Source: Tetrahymena thermophila SB210
Lineage: Eukaryota > Ciliophora > Oligohymenophorea > Hymenostomatida > Tetrahymenidae
Reading direction: 5' to 3'
Assembly: GCF_000189635.1 (NCBI RefSeq)
Contig: NW_002476472.1
Span: forward strand, 1 to 64,000
DNA: 64,000 bases
Shown here: positions 37,442-49,325 of the stretch, in pieces
Layout of the letters: every line of letters starts with the position of its first letter
Position numbering within the stretch: position 1 is the first letter of the stretch
The notes under the pieces: model-generated
Seen by the model: the letters and a program-made list of their open reading frames with translations, nothing else
What the model was told of the DNA's origin: nothing
Databases searched by the model: none
Program-made: the position numbers and the translations under genes

Positions 37442-38942
37442 CTACAAATAAATAATTAATTTGTATATGAGTATATTTGTGAATTTATGGTTTAAATTTC
37501 CTAATAAATTTTTTAAATATTAATATATTTTCTTTCACTATTTTATTTATTTAAAATTAAAATAAATTATTGATTATTTTTATTTAATGAATAATTATTT
37601 AAAAATTATTATATTACTAATATTAATCTAGTTTTATAAACCTAATATATGTAGGTTTAAAATAACTCTATTTTAGAATCTTATACATTCAAAATTTTAA
37701 ATTTAATAGAATTAAAATAGAAAATATGATTATTTTATTCAAAAAAAATAATTTTAGTTCTTAATTTTCAAATATTTAGATTAAATCAAAGAAATATTTA
37801 TTTAATTATTTATAATCTCAGATAATAAATTATCGAGTAGGAAAGGAAATATATATTTATTAGAACAATAAATACTATGAAAAAAAAATAAAAGAAATAA
37901 ATAAATAAAGGTTTGGAAACAGTTTCAAAATTAATTTTTTTTGTTTTGTTTTGTAATATTTTTAAAAAATTTAAGATGAAAATATTAATTAATTAATTAC
38001 AACAAATATTTTTATAATTTTCTAATTTAATTTGTGTCAATATTATATTTATATTTTATAAATAATATTTTAATCGAATGTAAAATAAATAACTTTTATT
38101 TATCAAATTTTTTGAACCTTCGAATTTCATTACATAATGTTTTGAAATTTTGATGGCTATGAGCTGCTAAAGTTTAATACAATAAAAAGTGAAAATTTGG
38201 TTGCTCTCTCCTACAAATTTTATTGAATCTACCAAGAGAAAGATTTTTCAAATCTTTGAAGAAAAAATGAATAAAAATATTATTTTTCTCTTTTAATTAC
38301 AATATTTATTTTAAAAATCACTATTATTATCATTGAAATTAATTAATTTTTGAAGGTTAATTTATTATCTGAGTTACCACTCATGCTTACATAAAGAAAA
38401 TTAACAGATTAAGATTAAATAAAAACATACTAAACATAATTACAAATGAAACAAAAATAATTTACATTAAAGAAGATTTTTGAAGACTTTAGTGGCTTCT
38501 TAAATTTGTAGTAAAAATTAAAGTAATTTCATTATATTTTTGATAATTTTTTTTCACTTTTTGTTTAATTGGTACTGAAAAAGGATATATATCTTTATTT
38601 CATAAGAAAAAATCTGGAAATTAAATAATTTGATTACATCATTTTGAACTAATTTTTAGTGTAAATTAACCAATAAATCTTTTTTAATTTCAAATTTATA
38701 GTTTCTAATTTATTTTCTTATCAATTATATCAATTTATTTTTTATCAATTAAATCAATTTATTTGCCCACCTATTTCGTATTACAATCCACGCACCAAAA
38801 GATTACTACAATTTTTTGTCAAATTTAGAAATTATCTAGAATTTTTTTTATTTATTCAAAAACCCAACTTTTACTATCAAAAATAATAAATAAATAACAA
38901 GAAAATAAAACTACATACATAAAAATAAAAATAAAAAAAAAA
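37442..38942. other. Spacer between peroxidase genes 3 and 4
   Basis: The first 340 bp are shared with the flank of copy 1. The rest is AT-rich with short TAAAT and ATCAATT repeats (about 38730-38765). No gene was seen. Confidence 0.6.
38665..38677 (+). promoter_or_regulatory. Conserved upstream motif, peroxidase 4
   Basis: ATTAACCAATAAA lies 278 bp before the ATG at 38943. It sits in an otherwise diverged spacer, and here the core is a literal CCAAT. Confidence 0.5.
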
Positions 38943-39473
38943 ATGATCAACGGTACTGAATAAATTTAAAGCAATACATCTAGCTTATACGAGCTTTCTG
39001 CTATAGACATCAATGGTTAAAACGTCTCATTGAAGAACTTTAACAATAAAAAGGCTATTATTGTTGTAAATGTAGCTTGTAAATGTGGTCTTACTTCTGG
39101 TCACTATACTTAGCTTGTTGAATTGTATAAATAGTATAAATCTTAAGGATTAGAAGTCTTAGCTTTCCCCTGTAATTAATTTGGTGAATAAGAACCTTGG
39201 GCTGAATCTGAAATTCTTTCATACACTCAAAAGACCTTTAATGTTGACTTCCCACTTTTCTCAAAGATCGATGTGAATGGTGAAAACACTCATCCTGTTT
39301 ACAAATATTTAAGAAGAAACTCAGAACTATTTTAGAACAATTCTGCAACTAAGATCCCATGGAATTTTGCAAAATTCTTGATTGATGGAAAGACTGGCAA
39401 AGTTATTTCTTACTTCAGTCCTAAGGTTAATCCAAACGAAATGGAGCAATAAATTAAATAACTTTTATAATGA
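38943..39473 (+). CDS. Glutathione peroxidase (Cys type), tandem copy 4
   Basis: 176 residues with the same start, catalytic residues and Cys46-Lys-Cys48 arrangement as the others. Small differences include MINGTEQ at the N-terminus, SGHYTQL for SDHYTQL and a Glu in QLVELYKQ. Flanks share only the short promoter motif with the rest, so it is the most diverged unit by context, yet the coding part is fully intact. The array ends here. Confidence 0.93.
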
Positions 39474-40456
39474 TAACAAAAAATAATTTGTATTTCATTT
39501 TGTTTGTTAGTATTTGACATAAATTTAAAAAAAAATAAAATTATTTACTCTTATCTTTACTTTAAGTAAAATTTTTAATTTTAATTTATAAAAAAATTAT
39601 TTATGCTGAGATAAACGAGAGAAGGGATTCATTTATGACGATTTAAGATATTATTATTAGAAGATAAATATAATAAATCTAAAAAATTATCTTAAAATTA
39701 AATAAACAAATAATATTATTAATTAATAGAATTAAAATAAATTTTTTTAATTGCTAAATTTATCATTTAAAAATTTTAGGTCAATAGAATTTAATATAAA
39801 AATATGAAAGAGAAAAAAATTTATGATGATAATAACAAAACTACTTGCAAAAAAATTGGTTCACAAATAAATATTACTGAATGAACATATTATTTATACT
39901 TTATAATTTTTGAAATAGAACATTTATTCTTAATTTTCTTATAAAAAATTATTAATTAAAAAAATTTTTCCTTCAGATTGGATAACTTGTCGATAAGAAA
40001 TATATGCATCATTCAACAAGCTAACATTTTTTTTGAGCATAATTTTTTTATTTAAAATATGAGAATTATCATTATTGATTTTACTTTATTATAATTGAAA
40101 TAATAGAATCTATAGATTTTGGTAAAGATTTCAGTAATAATTAATATTAAATTCATTTTTATATCTTCGTTTATTATGAACATTTAAAAATTAAAATCTA
40201 AGTTTATTAATAATGAATTAGAAATTTCAGAATGATTAAATAATTAAATCATTTTTTTATTTATTTCAAATATATTTTAAATGTTTGTTAATCATTGATT
40301 TATCCTGTTGAAATTATTACTAAAGTAGCAAACTCATAAATTATTTTGTATCTAAGGCAATTAATTTGTAATTTATTTTTAATACATAATTAGATCCAAT
40401 TAAGAATATATCATAGATTTTTTATAAATATATTTAAGTAATTATTTTTTAAACAA
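39474..40456. other. Gene-free AT-rich spacer
   Basis: This is 983 bp downstream of the peroxidase array, with no coding frame and no clear repeat. Confidence 0.6.
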
Positions 40457-41373
40457 ATGGATAAAGATAAACAAGAGGGAAAATTATATGAATGGAAAAA
40501 AGAAATTATTTTAGCTTAGCTGCTTTCCATAGAAACATCAATAGAAAAGCTGGAAAAATTGAATAAGGAAGGAAAAAAAATTTTTGATGATATTATTATT
40601 TCATTCTATGATATCCAGTAATATTCAAAATAATGCTTCTAATATTTTGAGTGCGCATCATGCGAACATTCTTTTAAACTATTTTTTAAATTGATAGTTT
40701 TTATAAATTAGATGTTTGAACGAAGAAAAGGATGATATGTTAGGATTGTTTAATTCTTTAGACCTAAAGCTTTGTGTAAAAATAGTAATTTAAAATCAAA
40801 AAAGACTTAATTAAGTAGAGTAAATACATCAAAAGATGGTAAAACATTATTTCAGAGCTGAACAATTTCAACTCAAATATTATTTACTGTTTTATAAAAA
40901 GAAAAAATTTATGGGCATGATTGAGGAGAATTTTGTAAACTTGTAGAAAGTTTTAGATGATTGCTTTGGAGGAGATACTTTAAATAAAAAGTAGCAAGTT
41001 TTAGATTATCTTCTACTTCAGTATCCTAATATTTTGAGCATATAAATTATTTGTAATTTTTTTATAAATAAATAAATGTCTTTAATTTTGTATAATTTCT
41101 ACTTTAATATTATTAAAAGTAAATTTACTCCTTGTCTTGGTTCCTCAGTTAAGAGAGGATATACAAACAAAGTAATAACTCTTAGAAGAAATAAATGAGT
41201 TTTTGTAGGATAATACAACTGATTAAGGTCTTTTGCAAATAGATCATGAATCAATAAAGACATTTAAATACTATATTTATATATGGACATTTAGACCATC
41301 AGTGGATGAAACAAATGAAAAAGCACTAAATAAAGCTTTGACTGCATATTATCAGGATTTTGAGCCAAAATGA
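40457..41373 (+). CDS. Unrecognised three-exon helical protein
   Basis: Exons 40457-40617 and 40712-41052 join in phase (CA|A). The last exon ends at TGA 41371-41373 and begins at 41156 (or near 41149), where the acceptor is ambiguous. The product is about 239 residues, rich in Lys, Glu, Gln and Leu, with heptad-like stretches (for example IETSIEKLEKLNKEGKKIF and QTKQQLLEEINEFLQ) suggesting coiled coil. No catalytic motif, membrane segment or zinc site is visible. Function unknown. Coding status is supported by consistent phases and amino-acid composition rather than homology. Confidence 0.6.
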
Positions 41374-41795
41374 AGACTAAATCAACTTAAATAATATATT
41401 TTATATTGTTTTATTAGAATTAAAATATTATCATTTTACTTAATATTTTTACTATCGCTTAAAATTGATTGATTGATTGCATGTTTTAAATTTTAAAGTT
41501 TAGATTAAATTATTTTTTATAATTTCTCAATAAAATACTTAAAAATAACTTACTTTTCTTGCTATTCTTTTAATTTTTAAAACTTAAAATATAATTTAAT
41601 TTTATAATTTGAACTATTTTGGAGAAAAAAATATCATATCAACTTAGAAATTCTTAAATAATAAAAATATGATGCTAGAAATAAAATAATATCATAGTTA
41701 CTTCAACGTAGAATAAATTTTAATTTAAGATTTAAATGATCTTTTTATTTTAAAAATAAAAGTTCATCTTATCAAATAAATATAGCTGCTCTCAT
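41374..41795. other. AT-rich spacer
   Basis: This is 422 bp. It may include degraded upstream exons of the leucine-rich-repeat gene that follows, since the frame of its first exon stays open upstream. Nothing firm was seen. Confidence 0.4.
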
Positions 41796-42257
41796 ATGCA
41801 ACTCAACTTCAAGTATAGATTTGACATTTATTTATGGCCTATAAATTACTTTTCATTTTAGGAATAACAATATCAAAGATAAAGGAGTTATGAGTTTAGG
41901 CTTGGCTTTACAGAAATGTGAGAACCTAATTACTTTAATAGCAGATTTAAGGTATAAATTTTATTTACTTTAATCCTATAAATATTTTATTAAATTTTTA
42001 TAAATTAATACAAAGACTAAATTGTATTACTAATGTAGGAATATCAGGTTTAACCAGTGAATTAAAAAAATGTGAGAATATCTAATATCTATGTATAAAT
42101 CTTAAGTAATTAATTCAAAATTACTATTTTTTTAGTTAAATCAGTAAAATATTTTAAATTAATAAATAGGTAAAACTCCATCTATGAGAATTAAATAAAA
42201 AAATCTACTAAAATTATGAAAAAAATGAAGAGATTAGTAATACTTAAAGTGCTTTGA
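41796..42257 (+). pseudogene. Truncated leucine-rich-repeat gene (C-terminal repeats only)
   Basis: Exons are about 41796-41812, 41862-41951, 42016-42105 and 42170-42257 (TGA). The two middle exons are each exactly 90 nt with phase-2 introns on both sides, one LRR per exon: NNNIKDKGVMSLGLALQKC and ITNVGISGLTSELKKC. The last exon ends KSTKIMKKMKRLVILKVL, like the C-termini of the large ciliate LRR family with modular exons. Only about 94 residues remain and no N-terminal repeats or kinase domain were found, so it looks like the tail of a lost longer gene. It could still be a short expressed protein. Confidence 0.55.
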
Positions 42258-42893
42258 ATGAAATAAATATCAAACTTTTTTAACTTTAAAATTAAACTTT
42301 TCCAAAAATGTTTAAATTTGAAAAAAATAAATTTATTTTTATGATTTAAAATTACTTTTTTAATTGTTAAATAATTTAATAAATTAAAAACTTTAGTAAA
42401 TAAATTATTTATTTATATCAATATTCATTGCATTTTTTTTTTAAATTATAAACAAAATAAAATAAATAGTTTTATTAATCATTTCTTATCCTTAATTTAT
42501 TGATTGATCACAATAAAGATCTTTCAAAATAAATTTTAAACACAAAGGATAAATTTAAATATTTTTAACTAAAAAATTAATTTTAATAAATTTCAATTTA
42601 TGATTTTTAAAAAAAGCTTTCCTTTTTGAAGTAAAATTTTTGAAATTCTAATAATATTAATTTAAAAATATTTTTAGAATCGTATGAAATCATTTATTTA
42701 TGTTTTAAATTAAAAGTAAAAAATAATTTAAGCTCGTATGAATAATAGAATAGATATTAGTTTATTTAAAAATATCAAATCAAATCAATTTAAATTAAAA
42801 AAAAGTTTTTATCAGAAACCAACCTGACGAGGTGATCAGTTGTTATTATATTCGAAATCGAAAAAAAAAAAGAGCTAGCTAAAAGAATACAAT
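42258..42893. other. Gene-free AT-rich spacer
   Basis: This is 636 bp. A slightly GC-richer patch (about 42818-42860) just before the next gene may be its promoter or leader. No gene was seen. Confidence 0.5.
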
Positions 42894-45491
42894 ATGAGTC
42901 AAATTATGAATGATATTAAACAAAAAATATAATATATTTAAAAAGGTGGAATCACAATAATTTTTGGATAATAAGTATCTATCTCAAAGGAAAGAAGTAA
43001 TAAAGGTATTCATTTCTATATCTTTTATATATTAGTTATTAATTATTTCGCTAAAAATATACTCCAGATTTGATAATAGAACACATAAATTTTTTTTTTA
43101 TAGGTATTGTTTTAATATAAGTTTAAAAAAAAAATTAATATTGTGAAAGGATAACAAACAACAAAGCAAGAATTCAGAAGTATTAAAAGAGAATAATTAT
43201 TTATATTTGAAGTATAAAATGAACCGTTAACTTCTAACTGAAAATCCAAATACGACATTTTATGACGCAAACTAAAGTGTAGCAGGAATAGAAATGCATG
43301 AAATCAATAACACAACCAACACTACATACAGAGCTGGTTATGTCAACTTAGAAGATATTGATGACAGTATTCAATAAATTATTAATATGATATAAGCTAT
43401 TTAATACACTTAATACTTTAATATTCATTCAATTATTTGTATTAATCATTTATTTTTATGATAAAAAAGATGTTTTTTATGCAGATAACAATGCTTAAAA
43501 GAAATATCAAAACCTACAATCAGAAGATCCTTTATCTCATATTGATTAATAAAAGATATAAAACGCATAGATAAATAACCAATAACAAGATTAAATAGCT
43601 CTTAAAAATGGACAAGTAGGTTTAGCACAAAATTAATTAGCTAATTAATAGCAAATTTAGTATCCATAATAGGTTAATAATCAACAAAGCGCTTATCCTA
43701 ATATGTCAAACAAAAATGTGGTTTCAAGCAATAACTTTTAGCCTTAGACACATTAGTTTCATCTTCCCCAAAACTAATAATTTGTTGCTTAATAATACCA
43801 AAGTGTCCCTTCAGTTTACAGCAGCTAATTAAATAACATGTATAATCAACCACCAATTTAATAATAGTAGTAAGCTTCTTATTTCGGTATGGGTTAAATG
43901 ACAAACACTGAATATTAGTAATAATTGCATCTTTAGTAAAAAATATATGAAGATATATAGCGTTAGAGAATGTCTTAAAATTAAAGTTAAATTAATAGAC
44001 AATCAAACGTCCCTTCTTAGTTGCCTTTATAGATGCCATAAAATCCAAGTTAGCCCTAAATTCCTATGCAAAGAAGTCAGCCTTAGATTGCACAATAAGA
44101 AATGATTGCGTAAATTGATAGATTAAACTAATATTTTGGGTAATTATGAATCAATCAATCAAATACCTATTAAAAAGAAACAAACATTCTGATTATACTT
44201 TTTAAGATATTTAGCAATTATTTCAAAATAATATCATTAATTTTCTTTTATTAAATTAATTAATATTACAATTAATATTTTTAAAAATAAAGCAAAGTAG
44301 ATGTTAAGTGTATTCACTGCTTTGTAATGTAAAGAATCCCTATGACTTCTAAAAAATTCTAATGCTTTAATTGCTAGAAGGTTTAAGATTGTAAGCACCA
44401 TCAAAAATATAAAAATAAAATTTACATTTTCAATCTATTAAAAAAAAGCAAACCCAACCATTCCAATTTACTCTATGTTTTCTTGTGGAAAATGCTAAGC
44501 TAGAGTCCTTTATGAGCCTGGTGGTATGATATTTATTGTTATGAATATATTTTTACTCTTTGAATAATTTATTATTTATTTATTTAATAAAGTAAGTGAT
44601 TTGATTTGCTGCACAAGATGTCAAACTATTAACAAAGTTAGCATGGATGCAAATTTACTTAAAAAATAAATGAATAATTAGTTAGATAAAATATTATAAA
44701 ACCCCATTATGAAGGAATAATAAAAAAATTAAAACTAATAGCCAAAGGATGAACTATCAGAGGATGAAATAAAGTAAATAGAAAAGCAATTTTCCGAAAT
44801 CAGCATCAAAAAAGATGATCAAAATTAAAGAAGTGAGTCTTTTGATGTAAGTTAGGTTTAAGATGAGTAGTTTATTTAACTCTAGAAAAAGCAATTGGAA
44901 TAAATAGAATTAATGAAAAAGTAATAATAGCTCTTATAGTAGTAAATTGAATAGAAGCAACAAGCTATTAAGTAATAGTCTGTCCTGTAATCTTAGAAAC
45001 CAGCCTCACCTTAAGTTTAACCTATAATTATAACCTCTCCTGAATAATCCAAGTATCCTATTCTAGCCTAAGATGATAAATAATAAAATCCTCAATCTAT
45101 AAATAACTAAAAAGATTTATTAGATCTACCATAATAACCATAGTAAGAATAATAATCGGAGATAATCTAACCTTAATAGAGCTTAAATTAGCAAACTTAA
45201 AATCAAGATATGGTTTAATAAAATTCTAGTCACAGCAACTAAATCTAATCTAACCAGGAACAGAATAACAGTATATTTGTAGACCAAAACGTATAAAAAA
45301 ATAATGATCAACACCAAATCAACGACAACAATAATTATAGTAATTAATAACTATAGTAATAGTAGTAATACCACTAATAGCAATAACAACAACAATAACA
45401 TTAATAATAAGTAGAAGAATAACAAGTTTAAAGAAACGATAGAGGCTTCTCCATTTTCGAAGACCATCAAATAAATAACTGCTTGCTATGA
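42894..45491 (+). CDS. Gln-rich protein with two LSD1-type zinc ribbons
   Basis: Six exons fit in phase: 42894-42974, 43150-43366, 43485-44139, 44293-44390, 44449-44523 and 44593-45491; 674 residues. Two adjacent CxxC...CxxC ribbons are split by introns: VKCIHC...FQCFNC and FSCGKCQARVLYEPG...ICCTRC. The spacing matches the plant-type LSD1 zinc finger (CxxCxxxxxYxxGAxxxxCxxC). Long Gln-rich tracts flank them, encoded by a mix of TAA, TAG and CAA, and the C-terminus ends in FSIFEDHQINNCLL. LSD1-type fingers occur in plant cell-death regulators and metacaspases; here a DNA or protein interaction role is inference. The first exon's donor is less certain than the rest. Confidence 0.7.
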
Positions 45492-45853
45492 TTTTTGATT
45501 GCCTGATTGACCATAAATTGATAACTGTAATAAAAGGAACAAATAAAAATAAATAATAAATGATTAATAAAATTAACAAGCTTTGTATTAAATTTTTCTT
45601 ATTTTTTATTAGTAAACAATTAATTTAATAAATTAATTTTTTGACATTTATAATTTTTTTATTATTTCTTTTTTTAAAATAATATTTTTTTAAATTAAAG
45701 TTTTAAAAATAAATAATAAAACTTCAATATAAAATTATTTTTTAGCTAAATCATCCAAGTCAGCAAGTAATTAAATTTAATTTAATTTATGTAAAAACTA
45801 TAAAAATGAAATTACAATTTAAAAAATAATTAATATATTTATTTATTTGTTAA
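45492..45853. other. Spacer between convergent genes
   Basis: This is 362 bp, AT-rich, containing the 3' ends of two converging genes. Nothing else was seen. Confidence 0.6.
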
Positions 45854-46939
45854 TCAGAAAATGATTTGTAAGAAAGCTAAAAGAGTAAAGCTATAAATTA
45901 AAACTCTGCTATTAGCTGACTGCTAGACTTCAGATACGAAAGTACAAACTCCTACCTATCTGTATAAGCAGCCAAAAGGAGTTGTTTAACATGAATCTTC
46001 AGATTAACTAAAACTACAAATTTCTTCCTTTGGTTTACATACTGCAGGAACTATTTCTTAGACCAAACAGAAATTATAATTGACTCCTGTAGTACAAGAT
46101 TATCTTGATTATGATGAACAAGTTGTTGACTTAGGGTTAATTTTACAGTTAGATGGTTAATCAACTTTACAGTATTCTAAATCACAATTTGAAGTACAAT
46201 ATGCTTGGTTAGTGTTGCAAGTACCAGAAAGCCAAGTACAAAAATTAGCAGATTATCCAGTAGAACAAGAATTTTGATCTTTTGATAGACTACAACCTTA
46301 ATCTTAAGTAGTTACACCAACGCATGAAGTAGATATCTCGCATTCTGGATGACTAGCACAATCCTAAGGATTAAATGAACTACAATCAACATCAGAAATT
46401 AAAGATCCTCTCATTTATTTTTGAGTTTTATTTACACATTTTTGCACAGATTAGCAGTAAGGGCCAGCACACTAATCCCCAATTAAATTTGCACATTGAT
46501 TAGATGCTTAATTGTATATGCAAGTATTACTAACTTACCAAGTACATTATGTTGTTCCACAAGATTCAGCTGTGGTAAATGAAGGACACTTTTCGGGTTA
46601 AGCTGAGCATTTTTAAGGAGTAAAAGTACAATAATCAGCATTACAACCTTAATCAGAAGCATTTGCTGGGCAGGATAAAGGATTAGAAATACATTAAGCA
46701 GGTTACTAATTTACCCAAGTACATAGGGAATTAGCAACACATTCTTATTAGAATTTTGTTGCATAACAAGCAGAGTAGCAAAAATTGTATTCTGGTTTTT
46801 TGACCCATTAACAGCTTTTATATTATTGGCATACTTCATATTCATTAATGTCTGTACAGTTGTTAAATATGTATTAGCAATTACAAGAGCAAGCTAAAAC
46901 TAAAAGCAAAATTGATAATTCGAATGAAATTTTCCTCAT
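45854..46939 (-). CDS. Cysteine-rich secreted surface protein A, probable GPI anchor
   Basis: A single exon encodes 361 residues. The N-terminal signal is MRKISFELSILLLVLACSC. The body has densely spaced cysteines with four C-x-W-x(n)-C units (CQWVKKPEYNFC, CTWVNQQPAQC, CTWQVSNTC, CTWLSGTC), a pattern like the periodic Cys repeats of ciliate surface antigens. The C-terminus is a short hydrophobic stretch (VLIYSFTLLAFLQIIF) ending at the TGA, the form of a GPI-attachment signal. A coat or surface-antigen role is inferred from architecture. It shares architecture with the gene at 48171-49325, but the sequences are well diverged. Confidence 0.8.
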
Positions 46940-48170
46940 TTTTCTGAAAGATATTTGCTAGCTATTTTTTTACTAAAGAAGATTAGTTTTTTGTAATTTG
47001 TTATTTTGTATAATGATTGATTGTGTTATTTTTGAGTTTGTCTCAATAAATCTATTTTGTTGATTTAATAAAAAATATTGAATTTTTGAAATAATCTTAA
47101 ATTATAATTGAAAATCAATTAATGAATGAGCTTCTATAAAAATAAATTTACTAATTATCTCTTTCTAATCAGATTTTTTTTAAGCACCTTATTATAGTCA
47201 TTCGATTAAAGATATTTCCTTTAAACATTTTCGTTTACATATTTTACCATTATAATTGCAAATAATGTATAAAAGAAATTACTTTCTTCGTCATTAATAT
47301 CTATTTGATGTTATCATTTATAACTTACTTTTTAATATTATTTACCATCACATTAAAGTGCTCAGCTTACTCATAAATAATAACACAAAGCTTAAATTTT
47401 GTGGAATTAAATAAGAAGATAAATAGATATATATTCTTTTAAGCAATTTCAAATAAATAAATAAAATTATTTTCATTATTTTAAATGGAAACTATTTTTA
47501 TTATTTATTTTTTTTCCCTAAATATCTTAATAAAAATCTTGGTCTTTCTTTGGTTATTCTTTTTTGTAAGTTGTTGAAAATTTTAAATTAAATTAAAATA
47601 ATTTTTATTTTTAATTAAATATCAATCAAATTAGTTTAACAATATTAAAATAAATATTTACAATTTAAAAAAATATAATTTATGCTCATAAAATTGATTC
47701 AATTTCAAAAATAAAATTTACATTAATTATTAGTGTGAACACTACATTTATAGGTTTTAAATAATATAATTTTTTATTTTACTTATTTAAAAAAATAAGT
47801 TTATAAAATATTTATGAAAATTATAATTTTTTATTTCAGATTATTATTTTTTAAATAAATTTTTTAATAAAAATAATTTACTTAATTTCAATTTGTAAAA
47901 CAAGCAAGAAAGATTTTAGAATTTGAATAAAAGGTTTAGAAAGAAATTTCGATTTCAATTATTTAATTTATTGAATAATTTGGTTCAATAAACTAATTTG
48001 TATCTTTTCAAAACAATACAAACCAATCAATCAATCAAACAATCAAATAAACTAACAAAAATAAGAAATTATTTTCAGACTACTCAAATATAAAGAAAAT
48101 ATTAATTACATATTATTTATTTGATATTTTAGAGTCACAGATTTTTTATTTTCTGATTTTATTTTTGAAA
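46940..48170. other. Gene-free AT-rich spacer
   Basis: This is 1,231 bp between the two cysteine-rich genes. A CAATCAAT-type run lies at about 48023-48047. No gene was seen. Confidence 0.6.
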
Positions 48171-49325
48171 TCATAAGAAGATTGTTAAGATTATGCTTAA
48201 AATAATGGCTGAGCTCAAATACTGAGAGCTATTGATAGGAATTGAAACTTACTAGCATGAATAAACATTTGACCAATTACAAAAATCTTACTAGTAGCAC
48301 AAATTTTAAGTATATAATGTGCAGTCTACAGTACTTTTACAGTGGTCAGTCTGATAATCACAATATCCTAAAGATAGGCAAGATGTAAAAGAAGTTTGCT
48401 GCAAACATTGATTATCTTTTTAATTGTTTTCACAAGATTGAGGAATCAAAGGTGTATATTAACATAAATCACTTTTTTGTTCACAAGTATCAACGTCGCA
48501 ATAATCCTTGTTATCAGCACATGAGCTGCAAAATAGATCTGTTTAATCGCATTAACCCACTTTTTATGAGCAGACATCATTTAATGTTTAGCATTTACCT
48601 GAAGTAGATATGCATACATTTTCATTAGCTATACTGCAGTGAGGATCACTACCATCAGTTGGTATTACTGCATAACATTTATCAGAACTAGGAGGTACGC
48701 ATTTAGCTGCAGTACCAGTATCCCATACGCAACCTGCATTTTAACATGTTTGTTAATTTTTATTTTATTGCATGCAAGCTTAAGCTACCTTAGGAGTAAG
48801 GGCGCAATCTTTAATAACATATTTACAATATACAGATCCCTAGCCTGCCAATTTGCAGTCAGTTTTTTAAAGATTTTCACACTTATTTGTTGTATAGCAA
48901 GCAGCATTATCCCATAAACATTGAGGCTTACTTGCACAAGTTTTACTGTCATAGTTTTAACTGCAATTAAATGTATTTCCTTTAGGAGTGCAAGTTGGTT
49001 ATTTTACTGGGTTATAAATACATGAATTAGGATAATTACAAGCTGATTTATCTTGATTTAACTGACAAGCATCTGCGAGAATGTTGCAGTTATTAGGATA
49101 GGAAACCCATTCGCAATTAGAAGTTTTTTCTATTTTGTTGCAATCATTTTGATTATTTAAAAGACTGCAATTTACTTAATTTTGGCATAATTAGTTATTC
49201 GATTATACCCACTTGCAGCTATTATTATGCTAACAACTTGCCTAAGTTAAAAAGAGAGAACAATCTGCAGCTTCACTTGCTAAAATTAACCCTAAACTTT
49301 AAATTACTAAAAGGGCAATTATCAT
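48171..49325 (-). CDS. Cysteine-rich secreted surface protein B, probable GPI anchor
   Basis: A single exon encodes 384 residues. The signal peptide is MIIALLVIQSLGLILASEA. Cysteines recur throughout, including five C-x-W-x(n)-C units (CKWVQSNNQLC, CEWVSYPNNC, CLWDNAAC, CVWDTGTAAKC, CNWSNVYSC). The end is hydrophobic (YLSSAIILSIILTIFL) after a small-residue stretch, consistent with a GPI signal. The fold is probably a chain of small disulphide-linked modules. Same strand and layout as the gene at 45854-46939, suggesting an old tandem pair. Function is inferred only: surface coat or antigen-like. Confidence 0.8.

Larger units (their letters stand above)
32858..37780. repeat. Recent 1.4-kb duplication of peroxidase units 1 and 3
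   Basis: About 32858-34300 (peroxidase 1 with flanks) and about 36390-37780 (peroxidase 3 with flanks) align almost base for base, including about 500 bp upstream and 350 bp downstream of the coding region. Units 2 and 4 match only in the coding part and short promoter blocks. This implies an older two- or three-gene array and a later copy event. Confidence 0.85.

Noticed and set aside
48639..48917. 92-codon plus-strand open frame.
   Set aside because: It is the reverse shadow of the cysteine-rich gene on the minus strand, whose 384-residue frame with signal peptide is clearly real.
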